Source: Trichobilharzia szidati
Taxonomy: Eukaryota; Platyhelminthes; Trematoda; Strigeidida; Schistosomatidae
NCBI GenBank assembly: GCA_944472155.2
Contig: OX235272.1
Coordinates: 93,750,020-93,814,019 of the forward strand
Reading direction: 5' to 3'
Length of the DNA stretch: 64,000 nucleotides
Below are positions 34,482-45,224 of the stretch, one piece after another. The notes under the pieces are model-generated. The model was given only the letters and a program-made list of their open reading frames with translations. It was not told the DNA's origin and searched no databases. Position numbers and translations under genes: made by a program. Numbering within the stretch: position 1 is the stretch's first letter; each line of letters starts with the position of its first letter.

Positions 34482-34967
34482 ATATAATGATCGAACACTT
34501 GTTGTCAGAATTTGATCCATTTCATCTAAATCTAATATTTGTAATAATTCTAATCCAAATTCTACAGTGATTTGTTGTGCTACTTGTGTTGGTGTTAAAT
34601 GTACCTCAGGAGTTAATCCATCAACAACCGGTCTTGATTCTTTTTCATAATCATGTAGTAAATCTTTAATCAGTCGTTTTTCAGCCCAATCAGTCATTTT
34701 AGTTGTACTTGATTTCCAATTGAAGTTAAGATTTGAATGAGAATAATCATACTGAGTCGATTGATCACCACTGTTAACATCGCCATCGCCATCATCATCA
34801 TTTTCAAGTAGAAGTGTGTGATATGATCTAGTGTAATAATAAGTTTGATTTGATGAATGACTCATATTTTGAGTTTTATTGTTGATTGAATTGATCCGTT
34901 TATTGTTGGTATGCACTTGATTGAGAAGGAGTAGACAGTATGTACATAGTGACAGTTGAAAGAACAT
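34482..34967 (-). CDS. Nicotinic acetylcholine receptor subunit, first coding exon (partial gene)
   Basis: This is the N-terminal 162 codons of a Cys-loop, ligand-gated ion channel subunit, a plasma-membrane receptor for acetylcholine in nerve and muscle. Residues 1-20 (MFFQLSLCTYCLLLLNQVHT) look like a signal peptide. Residues 21-90 are a long polar stretch rich in Asn, Ser, Tyr and Asp, including the acidic run LLENDDDGDGD. This stretch is longer than usual between signal and receptor domain. From about residue 92 the ligand-binding domain begins: WAEKRLIKDLLHDYEKESRP, then VVDG and ITVEFGLELLQILDLDEMDQ, ILTTSVRSLY. In family members this reads roughly RL--DLL--Y----RPV, then V--GL-L-QI--LDE--QI-TT-V. 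The exon ends at a GTAAGT donor. Later exons carrying the WxPD, Cys-loop and transmembrane segments were not found and probably lie at lower coordinates or outside the window. The first ATG is chosen because it alone supplies a signal peptide. An extra 13-residue stretch (TPEVHLTPTQVAQ) lies inside the usual RPV-to-V--GL spacing. Confidence 0.85.
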
Positions 34968-35145
34968 TTTGTTTTATGCAACACCCTTTTTATTTATTTT
35001 TTGTTCATATTATTTGATTATCTGAAAGACAAATAAAAAATAAAGGCAGTGTATAGTGAGTGATAAGCGGCCTGTGCAAGAACTGACTGGCGTGGAATAA
35101 TATTTTTGTCCACGCCAAATAAAATATTCACTGGATGCAGAACTT
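34968..35145. other. Upstream region of the receptor exon
   Basis: Possible 5' UTR or promoter of the receptor exon, AT-rich next to the ATG. A short inverted repeat, GGCGTGGA/TCCACGCC, lies at about 35088-35116. An RTE insertion starts at about 35150. No TATA or other promoter element can be called with confidence. Confidence 0.35.
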
Positions 35146-35149
35146 CGCC

Positions 35150-36420
35150 CCGCCCCCACCCGGAACAAGTTGGACTCAGGAAAAGCAGGCAAATTATGTG
35201 CTAATCAAATTGCAACTCTACGCATCATGATCATCACAAAACAGAGCATAGAATGGCAGTCAAATGTCTACCTCATCAACTTCGCAAAGGCCTTCGACAG
35301 TGCAGCGTTGATTAAGAAGTAGTTTGGAAACTACTTCAACACTTCAGCGTGCAATGCCCAAGTCTTTATCAACCTCATTCAACAGCTGACTATATGGCAG
35401 TACCACACGTCAGGTGATCCACAACGGAAAACTCAGTGAGACTTTCGAAGTTATTACAGGAGTAAGACAAAATTGCCTGACTATTATCACCGATGGTATT
35501 AGTAACTGCGCGTTGAGAGTGAGAAGACAGGAATATGCTGCACTGACCCATAAGAGGACTCAATACGATCTTGATTTCGCGCTAGGATGATTTATGTTTG
35601 GTTTCATACAAACTTGAAGACTTGCAGGCAGGCAAAAGCAAACAAACTGGCAGAAGAGGCTGGCTGGCAGTGAAGACAGGACTCCAGGTGAACATAGAGA
35701 AGACGGAGGAGATGAAGATACCCACCAACCAACAGCAGCAACAACAAAAACCAGCACCAATCGCTATCAGAGAAAGAAATTTGACAGAAGTCACTCCCTT
35801 CACTTAACTAGGAAGCACGGTTTCAACCATAAGTAGTCGGAACGGATGAAGATGTCAAAGCCAGTCAGAATTGGAAAGGCAAGATACGCCATCATGAATC
35901 TGAAACCAGTTTAGAAATCTTCTGCACTCAACCAGCATCAAGAACAAGATTCGGATTCTGATGTATTCTATCGTCAAAATGTACTGTCAATCACAAAAAG
36001 GATTTCCGACTGACTGCTGCAGACTTTTATCAACAGCTGCCTTCACTGGCTCCAAAATGAAGATCAAATGACCAGAAAGGATAAGTAACAAGGAACTCTA
36101 GCTGGGAACAAACTAACTAAGAGCCGACTGATCAACAAATATGTAAGAAAAACTGGAGATGGATCAGGCAAACGTTGAGGGGGGCGTCGAATGACATCCC
36201 GCTCAGTACAGGTCATCGCTCGAGTGGAATCCCAATAAGAAGCGAGGAGTGAGTTGTCCTAGGTTGACATGGAAGAGATCATGTGAGAGGAGATAAGAGG
36301 TTATTCGCAATCTTGAGGTCAGCCAGCTGAAGAGAGTGACAGAAAAAGACCAAAGTGGAGATGTGTTGTTGAAGCCTTTTGCTCCACTCAGAACCCAAGA
36401 GAATGATAATAATATAATAA
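35150..36420 (+). mobile_element. RTE LINE copy E (subfamily 2)
   Basis: It reads from the RT fingers (RNKLDSGKAGKLCANQIATL, then SIEWQSNVYLINFAKAFDS) through GVRQ and a decayed FADD region (35565-35590, TTCGCGCTAGGATGATTTAT). A Q-rich linker (35720-35755) and the C-terminal region follow. It ends at GAAGCCTTTTGCTCCACTCA and an AATAAT tail near 36420. Many frameshifts. Its start lies only about 180 bp upstream of the receptor ATG on the opposite strand. Confidence 0.85.
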
Positions 36421-36629
36421 TACATACTACTGATTGATTGTGATAAGTAGTTGTATATCACTCATATCAGCTGGCAATGCATGCTAGCTAGCCAGATTGT
36501 CGAAGTTGTCTAGACACTTGGCGGTCATTTAACTCGTTTGGGGCAGCGCTCATCATCAGGGTAGCCAGTTTGACTCAGCTCTCTGAGCTGAGTAGGTTCA
36601 GAGCACACCTGATTTCCAATGAGCTACTC
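36421..36629. other. Short unassigned gap between two RTE copies
   Basis: About 200 bases between two oppositely oriented RTE 3' ends; nothing recognised. Confidence 0.4.
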
Positions 36630-37915
36630 GGTGAAACTGGCAATTATTATTATTATTATTGCATCCTTCAATTCCTACAGGAACATAGGGCTTCAGCCCT
36701 GCGTCTCCATTGCGTTCTGTTCTTTGCTAGAGTCTTCACCTGGCTCCAAGTCTGCCCACACGCTTTCATCTCCTCTTCACATGACCTCCTCCAAGTCACC
36801 CTTGCACTGACGACCAACTCGCCGCTTCTCTTCCGGGTTCCACTCGAGCAATGGCTTGTCCAGCGATGTCACTTGATGATTTGTTTCCTCAGAGTATGGC
36901 TAATCCATCTCCATTTCTTCCTGCCTATTGGTTTCACAATCGGTTCCTGGTTGGTTCGCCCATTGCCAGAGATCCCTGTTGCTGATCTTTTCTGGTCGGC
37001 CATCTGATCTTGATTATTGAGCGCAGACAACTGTTAATGAAGCTCTGTAGTTTGTTTGAGATGCTCTTTATGACGCGCAGTGCAAGTCTCTGATCCGTAT
37101 AGTAGCACTGACTGACTTCACATTGGAGTTGAAAATCGGGATCTAATTTTTGATGCTGAGTTCTGTTGACCTCCACAGAGACTTGAGAGTAATAAAAGCT
37201 TGTCTTGCTTTTCGGATTCTTGCTTTGATATCCTCGTCATTTCCTTCCGCCTGTAGTTGAAACGATGCTTCTCAGGTAGGTAGATAGGTGAAGGAGACTG
37301 TTTCTTTCAGGTTCCTTCCATTTATGCTGATTGTTGTTTGTTGTTGTTGTTGCTGTTGATGGTGTTGACCAGGAATCTTCATCACCCCTCTTTTCTCTAT
37401 TTTTACGTGAAGGCCTATCTTTGTACCTCTTCTATCTCCAAATTGTTGCTTTGTACTTACATATCTTCCAGTTTGTGGGAAATCAGACAAATATCATCGG
37501 CGAAGTCCAGATCCTTCAAGTTCTTTGTGTGAGTCCATTTTATGCCTGTTTCCTCATTGCCCGCTGTTTGTCGCATTATCCAGTCTACTGCAATCAGGAA
37601 AATCACTGGCGATAGTAGGCAGCCAGCTTGGCTTACTCCTATCCTCACATCGAAGGATTCCGTAAGTTTCCCGTTGTGGATTACTTGGCATGCAGCATTG
37701 TCGTACAGCTGTTGGATGAGATGTATAATTGTGGGTGGCACCCCGTAGTAGCGAAGTAGTTGCCAAACCACCTCTCGATCGACGCTGTCAAGGGCCGTTT
37801 CAAAGTCGATGAAGTTGAGCTAGAGAGTTGACTGTCATTCCAGGCTTTGTTCAGTGATGATCCGTAAAGTGGCGATCTGATCAATGCATGACTTGCATCG
37901 AATTCGTAATCTGCA
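36630..37915 (-). mobile_element. RTE LINE copy B, best preserved RT core
   Basis: On the minus strand, 37771-37457 is an uninterrupted 104-codon frame containing RYYGVPPTIIHLIQQLYDNA, GVSQAGCLLSPVIFLIAVDW, IMRQTAGNEETGIKW and the catalytic FADD at 37493-37504 (context LKDLDFADDICLISHKLEDM). Upstream (to about 37915) is the FETALDSV region. Downstream is the Q-rich linker, then LKETVSFTYLPT, and the C-terminal region (SISNKLQSFINSCLRSIIKI) to the 3' motif and (AAT)n at about 36640-36660. The RT box is GVSQ rather than GVRQ. The C-terminal part is frameshifted, so the element is not functional. Endonuclease is missing (5' truncation). Confidence 0.9.
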
Positions 37916-37919
37916 AATT

Positions 37920-38740
37920 AATTTGCAATTTATACGGTTCGAAAAGGCGGAATTTCAACATAGCTTCCTTTGAAAGCAAAAATTATTCAGATCAACACAA
38001 TTTGTGATCTGCTTGATACCATGAATGGTAATCAAGAAAGTACTCATAAATGCACAAAGCTAGGCAGTACTGATTGACTGTGAAGATCAGTTGTATACCA
38101 GCTCCTCTAACTAGGCAAACTGAAATCTGCAGATCTGATTATTTCTGTTTGAGACTGTGGTTTTCAGTTTTGTGCTGCAGGTGTTCACAGAAAAAATACT
38201 TCCTTAACAACGGAGTAAAATTACAATGCTAGTGGATTGCTGAACATGTTGGAAGCGTGGAATTTTATGAACACATTAGTACATTGTAGTACAACATATT
38301 TTTTCCATAAGAACTAAATAAATGGTATAAATTTTTAGTTATTTCTATCAGCAGTGATTTTGATATCTAACTGAACATACCACTTATCTGATAGCACACA
38401 ACATGGGTAACTTAAATGGGGTGAATTATATGCAGTTTGATTTATTGTACAGTACTTATTGTATTATTAGGAGAACAAACATCCGGAGAACTAAGTTTGA
38501 CTGCTTAGCTGGGGAGCTTTTTTGAAGCTACAGTACTCTGTACCAGGAAGCTAATACAAACGAGTAGTTAGATGGATTTGAAGGCTGAAGAAAATCCAAC
38601 GGTTAACTTTGCATGAGAACACGCTCTATGGGATTCGGTAAAGTGAAGTTCTACACAGTTTTCTGTTAATCCATGAGTTAACGGAAACTGAAAGACTTCA
38701 CAATAGCCACGACATCCCTCAAAAATCATGTTGGAAAGTG
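37920..38740. other. No recognised feature
   Basis: A short palindrome GCAAATTAATTTGC lies at about 37914-37927 beside the RTE end. The remainder has no recognised signal. Confidence 0.35.
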
Positions 38741-38744
38741 TATT

Positions 38745-39505
38745 TATTATTATATTATTATTGTTTCCTTTAATTCCTAGAGGAACATAGGGCTTCAGCC
38801 ACACGTTTTCATTGCGTTTGTTTCTCTGCAACAGTCTTCACCTGGCTCCAAGTCTGCCCACACGTTTTCACCTCCTTTTCACATGACCTCCTATAAGTCA
38901 CCCTTGCACTGACGACCGACTCGCCGCTTCCCTTTCGTCTGGGTTCCACTCGAGCGATGGCTTGTCTAGTGATGTCACTTGATGGTTTGATTTGTTAGAG
39001 TATGGCCAATCCATCTCCATTTCTTCCTGACTATTTGTTTCACAATCGGTTCCCGCTGTGTTGGTTCGCTCCCAGAGATCCCTGTTGCTGATCTTTTCTG
39101 GTTGGCCATCTGATCTTGAGTGTTATTGAGCGAAGACAACTGTTGATGAATGTCTGTAGTTTGTTTGAGATGCTCTTTATGACGCGCAGTGCAAGTCTCT
39201 GATCCGTATAGTAGCACTGACTTCACATTGGAGTTGAAAATCCGGATCTCATTTTTGATTCTGAGCGCTGTTGACCTCCACACAAACTTGAGGGTAGTGA
39301 AAGCTTGTCTTGCTTTTTCGATACTCGCTGCTTTGATATCCTCGTCAGTTCCGTCCTCCTGTAGTTGAAACGATGCTTTCCAGGTAGGTAGGTGAAGGAG
39401 GTTGTTTCTTTCAGGATCCTTCCATTTATGCTGAACGTTGTCTGTTGTTGTTCTTGTCCAGGAATGTTCATCACCTCTGTTTTCTCTATGTTCACCTGAA
39501 GTGTT
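38745..39505 (-). mobile_element. RTE LINE copy C, C-terminal half
   Basis: The minus-strand frame inside 39495-38975 reads MNIEKTEVMNIPGQEQQQTT, FSINGRILKETTSFTYLPGK and FKVWRSTALRIKNEIRIFN-type sequence. NSNVKSVLLYGSETC, KKWRWIGHTLTNQTIK and the 3' terminus follow. It begins sharply near 39505, after the RT core, so it is 5' truncated. Spacing indels relative to the other copies shift the frame two or three times. Confidence 0.85.
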
Positions 39506-39509
39506 GGAA

Positions 39510-40020
39510 AGTGTACATAAACTAAAAGGAAACTGCAAAAATGAATACCGCGAAAGTCTACACAAACGTTGAGTATAATTGTGGGACGTAATTAAGCATA
39601 TTATCCTATATAATAAGAAATATAGAATAGAATGTTCGAATTGGTTTCCAATACACAGTTTAAATGTTATCCGCTCAATCCCCTTAGTTTTAAAAACACA
39701 CGAATTAGGAGTATTAGTTTTTATATTCTGCACGATGCCGTCTGATCTGAAAGGAAAATCATTCCCCTACGATGCTTCTTCTTTACCTCCTTCAAGAAAT
39801 GCGCGAAATTTGGTTGTAAGCCAATTCAGAAAAGTGCATGGGCACATTTAGTGACCCAAGGAAATAACTCAAAAATTGAAGACTGTGGGCAGTTAGTTTT
39901 ATTTCTCAGGTACTTGGTGTTTGTACTAAAAATCTCCTGGGACAGTTATCTCATGTATTGGGATACATTACTTCTTCACAAGTTTAGTCGAAACTTTCCA
40001 ATTAATAGGTTGTAAACATT
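39510..40020. other. No recognised feature
   Basis: A 90-codon frame at 39579-39851 has no recognised similarity. Confidence 0.35.
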
Positions 40021-40026
40021 TTAAAT

Positions 40027-40262
40027 GTGCGTCGGTGGCATAGTAGTTAGGACGCTCGCCGACCATGTACATGGTCCGGGGTTCGGTCCCCGGCCGACGC
40101 ACTCCTTTACTTCGCTAAGCCAGAAATAATGCTGGTGAAGAGGAGAGGTTGGTCATGAGGATAGCAACCCCATCCTGTAAAATAAACACTGCTACAGAAA
40201 CATGAAGCCAACTAGCTTGAAGCCCTATGTTCCACTGGGGAACGTGAAGGAAAAAAAATAGC
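40027..40262 (+). repeat. tA SINE, full length
   Basis: The tRNA-like head at 40027-40102 has a 9-bp acceptor-type pairing (GTGCGTCGG with CCGACGCAC), box A TGGCATAGTAGTTAGGACGC and box B GGGGTTCGGTCCCC. The body has AAGCCAGAAATAATGCTGG and GAAGAGGAGAGGTTGG. The tail reads TAGCTTGAAGCCCTATGTTC then CACTGGGGAACGTGAAGGAA, followed by an A-rich end. The tail equals the RTE terminus. No hammerhead motif is present. Confidence 0.9.
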
Positions 40263-40269
40263 AGCTAGA

Positions 40270-40800
40270 ATATTAAGACCATGTGACACAGATATAGCAC
40301 ACAAACCAGTCAGAACAATCACTTCATTCGATATTTTGCAAATCAGGAAAAAAAGATAAAATTATCACCATTTACAAAATGAATTGCATGAACAACAATA
40401 AACATTACATCGGTGGTCAAAGTGGGCGTCCCCTTCGAATCCGAATCTCAGAATACAAATTGGCTGTAAAAAGACATGATATGTATTCTTTCGTTTGAGA
40501 ACATATATGGATAATTATGGACACCGATTAGATGATTGGGATAATGTAGAAATTTTAAGAAAAAGAGGAAGCACCTAGAGTAATGCCAGGGAATTTCTAG
40601 AAGCCTGCTTGGTACTCAAGTGAATCAGCCAGTAATTAACAAGCACATTATTATAGTAGACCGAATTTGCCAACTAATAAAAAGCAAATCACAAAACAAG
40701 AAAGTTCAAATTCCAAGTCAATAAAAAATGATCAATACAGATGTAAATCGACTACCAGTCACGAAGATGACTTCCGGTTTGATACAATTCTATCATTCAT
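40270..40800 (+). mobile_element. Penelope-like element P12, GIY-YIG endonuclease fragment
   Basis: The plus strand, frame near 40370, gives KDKIITIYKMNCMNNNKHYI, GGQSGRPLRIRISEYKLAVK, RHDMYSFV and then a stop. One frame over it continues with a HRLDWDNVEILRKRGSTR-like C-terminal region. YIG is followed by GQSGR-L--R-SE, the PLE nuclease core. It starts directly after the tA SINE tail. It is related to P16 but divergent. Confidence 0.75.
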
Positions 40801-41100
40801 GGAGAATTAAAACAAGGGTCATTTATACTATAACCTGAGCTGAAGGAGAATGTTGTCTAGATGGAGGACCGGTTCCTTAAAGAACACAACTAATTCATTT
40901 TGCATATAGTCCTTCAGTAAAGATTGTTGTAAGAAAATCATAGTGGAAAAAACATAAAGGATGATAAGTTTATCTTAGGTTATCAGAGAATTTTTTAATT
41001 AATTTTTTGATTATAGCTTGATTCCACACAGTACTTTTGGTACAAGTATGGAATTTTCAGCATGTGATATCGGTAGCCCAAAGTTTGCAGGCCGACCAAT
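40801..41100. other. Unassigned; partial LINE tail
   Basis: 41020-41065 contains, on the minus strand, CATGCTGAAAATTCCATACT and AAAGTACTGTGTGG, parts of the LINE tail seen at 20.7 and 43.5 kb. Confidence 0.4.
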
Positions 41101-41107
41101 TGATATC

Positions 41108-41188
41108 AGGTGTGCGTCGGTGGGTGATCGAACCCCGGACCATGTGCATGGTCGGCGAGAGTACTAACCACCGTGCCACCGACGCACG
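41108..41188 (-). repeat. tA SINE, tRNA-like head only
   Basis: The minus strand reads GTGCGTCGGTGGCACGGTGG through GGTTCGATCACCC; the head is retained but the body and tail are missing. Confidence 0.75.
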
Positions 41189-41464
41189 GACATGTATATA
41201 CATATTATAAAAGTGAAGTTTCTCGTAAAAGTGAACAAATTTGTTGTAAGAGAGGTGATAATACAGTAACATTTGCATAACCAGGACTCATAAGATTTGA
41301 AAATCAAAATTTACGGTGGACATAGTCAAATGAAAATATAATGATTTAAAACAGTGAGTAGAATTCAAAAGAGCTGATGACAACAGATGAAATTAGACAG
41401 ATCCATATTATTCTGCATCAGTCTTTGTACTATGTTCAAGTATTCGTTTTGTAGGAATTTTGTT

Positions 41465-41870
41465 TGATAGGTTGGAGGATTTCATCATGAGCTAACATCA
41501 GTTAGAGAACCATTGGAAAACCACCTAAGAGTACTGGACAGCCAGCTGTCTCGTCAGCCTAGTTTGGGACTCTTCATCAGTAGGCATCCACCGCCAACAT
41601 TCGAACCCAGCACCTTCTGGTTACAAGGCTAGTGAGCTCATAGACCATTAAGCCACTGGGACCCACCCAATCCAACGACCAGCCCATGAATTCTAACTTC
41701 TGCCAATTCATGACATAGCGCGACCATTTCGCAATGTCTTCTTCGATAAGTAACTGTCCCCACCTTCAACCTGCTATATCCTACTGGTCACGGCTTCCCA
41801 CTAGAACCTCAGGTTAACTGCCTGAATAACGCCAGTCACTCACTAGTGAGCATCAGATTAATTTTCAAGT
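41465..41870 (-). repeat. H2 SINE, near full length
   Basis: On the minus strand: AATTAATCTGATGCTCACTA, CGTGACCAGTAGGATATAGC, tRNA-like head (GGGTCCCAGTGGCTTAATGG, box B GGGTTCGAATGTT), hammerhead-like CTGATGAAGAGTCCCAAACT with the changed GACGAGACAGCTG, then the tail. Confidence 0.8.
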
Positions 41871-41879
41871 ATTGGTTGG

Positions 41880-42430
41880 CTTATTTCTATTGTACTATTT
41901 CTCTTTTTCTTCTTCTCTTTCTATATTTCTCTCTCACAGAAAAATTAAATTCATTCCAACCGCTTCAATATACCGATCAAGTAACTTAAAAGTCACATTG
42001 GTAACATTTACTAAACTCCTAACAAAACCCTGTCACATTCATTATGTTATCCATAGGCATATTTCTTATTATTACTTTTTGGTTTCTAAATACCGGAAAT
42101 AAAATTTTGTTTTTTTGAGATTGATGTATCCACCAGTTGATATGTTTTGTTATTGTCAGAGGGATTTTAGTTTCCCCAAGTGCTTATCTCATTTATTCAG
42201 GTATTCAGTGTGTGTGTGTGTGTGTTCAATACGAGAAACCCCAGCATCTCTAAAGCGCTACATTATTGTTATTATTGTTGTTAAATTCATATTGATGTAT
42301 GCTAAGATAAATATCAATCTACTACTTTTATTGTATCTCTTCTCTTTAATATATTTCATTTTTATTACTATTATTATTATTCCATGTCCGTTAATAAATA
42401 TGAATAAATTAGCTAACATACTCTGATATT
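41880..42430. other. No recognised gene; (GT)n at about 42207-42225
   Basis: Pyrimidine- and AT-rich sequence; no coding family recognised. Confidence 0.4.
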
Positions 42431-42439
42431 TCTTACATC

Positions 42440-43520
42440 AATCACTTTTATACCCCTTCAAACGCCAAACAGTCAATTTCACATTTAGGCATAAATCCGA
42501 CCTAAACAAACTGGTTGGCTCTGACGAGGTGTGCAACATAGATGGCACTGAAATAGAAACCAAGTCGGAAATTAAATACCTAGGCATCATTCTATCTGCT
42601 GATCTTTCCCGGTTGCCTCATATCTTTGCGATTTCTAAGAAAATATTCTGTCTTACCTTCTACATCAAGAAGTTAAAACATTCTGGTATAACCCCCAACC
42701 CTTACTCCCACAATTCGTTAACTCTCGCATTCTGCCTATTATTCTCTATTGTTCCCCCTTAGTTTTTCCCGGGCTACTGAAGAAAGACTATAACATATTA
42801 CGCAGGATGTTAAAGGTTGTCAGCAGGGTAATCAACGTGCCACTTAACCAGCTTGTTAATATTCTGGTAGACAGGCACTTGGACTCATGTGAAAAGTGGG
42901 CCAAATCCATTTTATCTAACTCACACCACCCTCTTCACTCACAACTCTCCCCTTGCATCTCATCAGGTAAAACCAGAAGCCTATATAGAAAAATATATGC
43001 TCGCACCAGCAAGCACAAAAACTCAACCATACCCTACTTAGCTCGTGTTCTGTGCGATAAAGAAAGCATTAGGCGTGACACCTATAATTCATTAAATAAT
43101 CAGTAGTACAACTGGACCTCGTCTTTCCAACTCATATCATTTATAGGTACAACGTTTTCTTTCTTTCTTTTCCTTTCTCTTTTTTTCTGTTATGTGCTAC
43201 TTTGTTTCTTTCTTCCTCACAAACTCTATTTCAAACATTCTTCTTCGTTCTTTCACACTCTGTATATCTCGACCATTTGTTACCGCTTACGCCAGTAAAT
43301 ATGATAGCACCTACTTTTCTAACATCTTCAAACACTGTTCAGCTTTGGCTTTGCTACCGAAATGCTGATACGTTGTTGTCAAAACTAACTGAGATTTCCT
43401 TAATCTATGTAGAATTCTATTTATTGATAATGTACTAACTGGATGCAATACTGTAGTAAAAATGCTGAGAATTCCATTCTGTATCACAAGTACTGTTTTG
43501 TAATAAAGCGAATTATTATT
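42440..43520 (+). mobile_element. CR1/jockey-type LINE, ORF2 C-terminus and 3' UTR
   Basis: Frames at 42529-42762 and 42807-43106 give MCNIDGTEIETKSEIKYLGI, ILSADLSRLPHIFAISKKIF and CLTFYIKKLKHSGI. A +1 shift is followed by PGLLKKDYNILRRMLKVVSR, then LVDRHLDSCEKWAKSIL, TRSLYRKIYARTSKHKNSTI and PYLARVLCDKESIRRDTYNS. The second frame ends at a TAG at 43105-43107, giving a natural C-terminus. The 3' UTR runs to a TAATAAAGCGAATTATTATT end at about 43518. It matches the 19.4 kb copy but is longer and better preserved. Confidence 0.8.
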
Positions 43521-43649
43521 CTATGTATAGAACCTGTTGTAATATTTTGAGTGATTCCATCTTATTTGTTACTAATATAATCTGACGTTTTTAGCGGTGG
43601 AACTCTGTACCTCTGTGCCAAAAAGCCATTTGAAAATTATGTAACAATC

Positions 43650-44030
43650 AGGCAGTGACATGGGCTGGTTCTAGTGGGAAGCCGTGACCAGTAGGGTGCA
43701 ACAGACTGAAGGTGAGTGAGGCAGTAAATCATCATCGAAGAAGACATATCGCGAAGTGGTCGTGCCATATCATGAATTGGCAGAAGTTAGAATTCATGGG
43801 CTGGCCAATGAGGAGGAGTCGGGTCCCAGTGAGTGACTTAATGGTCTACGTGCTAGCTAGCTCGCCTTGTAACCAGAACGGGTCGTGGGTTCGACCTTCT
43901 GGTGGTTGCTGCGTACTGGTGAAGAGTCTCAAACTAGACTGACGAAACAGCTTTCGATTACTCCCAGTGTTTGTTTTCCAGTGGTTCTCTAAACTGATGT
44001 GAGCTCATGATGAAATCCTCCAACCAATCA
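43650..44030 (+). repeat. H2 SINE, near full length
   Basis: CGTGACCAGTAGGGTGCAAC, TTGGCAGAAGTTAGAATTCA, tRNA-like head with GGGTCCCAGTGAGTGACTTA, box B GGGTTCGACC, hammerhead-like CTGGTGAAGAGTCTCAAACT then GACGAAACAGC, then the tail to CCTCCAACCAATC. The cleavage-site side reads TTTCGATTACTCC, so it is not functional. Confidence 0.8.
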
Positions 44031-44079
44031 AAACTGACTTGTTGTGGTCTGAATGTAGGAAAGCGAGCTTTGCATTCTA

Positions 44080-44930
44080 CTATATGGCTCCAAAGATAAC
44101 AAAAAGACCATTATTTTCGGATATATTTATGTGGTTCTATTCAACGGGGTAATAACATCAAACACTCAAAATTACCTCAACAAGGATGTTAGGCAGCTAT
44201 ATAATATAGACAAGGTAACTTTCCACGTACAAAACAATTACTGTAGAACAAAATTAGTTAATCCAGAATTCAGCCGTAAGAAGCACCTGAGAATCAGGTA
44301 GCATATTATTACCAACAATAAAGTGGGATCAAAGCTCTGTCCACAAGAATAACATACCAAAGAATTTCTGAAGACAGTCGAAAATCAGAATCAACTTGAT
44401 TCACTCAAAATCAAATCGTAGTGGTACAATAAGGGGCATCAGAAATATCACTACAGAACCACAAAGAGAAGCAATAAAGTCAGAGAAATAAACAGGAGCA
44501 AAGACAAATTATATGGATTAAGCGTCGGTGGTATAGAGGTTAAGACGCTCGCTGACCATGCACATGGTCCGGGGTTCGATCGCCGGCCGACGCACTCATT
44601 TACCTCGCTAAACCAGAAATAATGCTGGTAAAGAGGAAAGGTTGGGCATGAGGCCAGCAACCCCATCCTGTAAAATTATCACCACTGCTACAGGAACTTG
44701 AAGCCACTAGCTTGAAGCCCTATGTTCCACTGGGGAACGTGAAGGAACAAAAGAAATTTGACATATGATATGCAAACGTCAGAACAATGATATACAGTTT
44801 TGAGAGAAAAGAGGATAATAATTACAAAGTTACTTGAAACATCCTTGTAAGTATCAACATTGTAATTTTATCGTCGAGGAGGGATTTTCCAAACAATAAT
44901 TCCGTTACAAATTATGACACTAAGTATTCA
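44080..44930 (+). repeat. Q repeat split by a tA SINE
   Basis: Q landmarks run from CAAAGATAACAAAAAGACCA through TACTGTAGAACAAAATTAGT and CAGCCGTAAGAAGCACCTGA up to CAAAGACAAATTATATGG. They resume after the SINE with GACATATGATATGCAAACGT, CAATGATATACAGTTTTGAG and GGAGGGATTTTCCAAACAAT. The uninterrupted copy at 50.7-51.2 kb has the same flanks adjacent. Confidence 0.7.
44519..44757 (+). repeat. tA SINE inserted in Q, full length
   Basis: Head from AGCGTCGGTGGTATAGAGGT to GGGGTTCGATCGCCGGCCGA, body AAACCAGAAATAATGCTGGT, tail TAGCTTGAAGCCCTATGTTC and CACTGGGGAACGTGAAGGAA. Very similar to the 40.0 kb copy. Confidence 0.9.
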
Positions 44931-45224
44931 TATTTTTCTACCTTTACTATGTTCTGGGTGAATAAATTGTCAGTACTGGTGGTGGTGCTGCTGCTCTTCG
45001 TAAGCACCTCAGACTTCTTTTTCCCAGACTTTCTACTAGCTAGTAAACAAGGCGAGGTTTAAGATTGTGTCAACTGGGAAATGCAATGGAACTCCTTCGT
45101 AGCTGATGAGTACCCTGCCACTGAATCACTGACATACCTCATTCTAATTTAACCTTCAGAAAGCAACATTATGTTTTAGTTCTCTTTGAGCTAAAAATTA
45201 AATAATTCTGGCTTAATTTTCAAT

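Noticed and set aside
36570..37007. 145-codon plus-strand open frame
   Set aside because: Antisense shadow of RTE copy B; no independent protein features.
40027..40102. Functional tRNA gene suggested by the cloverleaf-like head
   Set aside because: The 9-bp acceptor pairing, odd anticodon region and the attached body and RTE-like tail, repeated at several sites, mark it as a SINE head.
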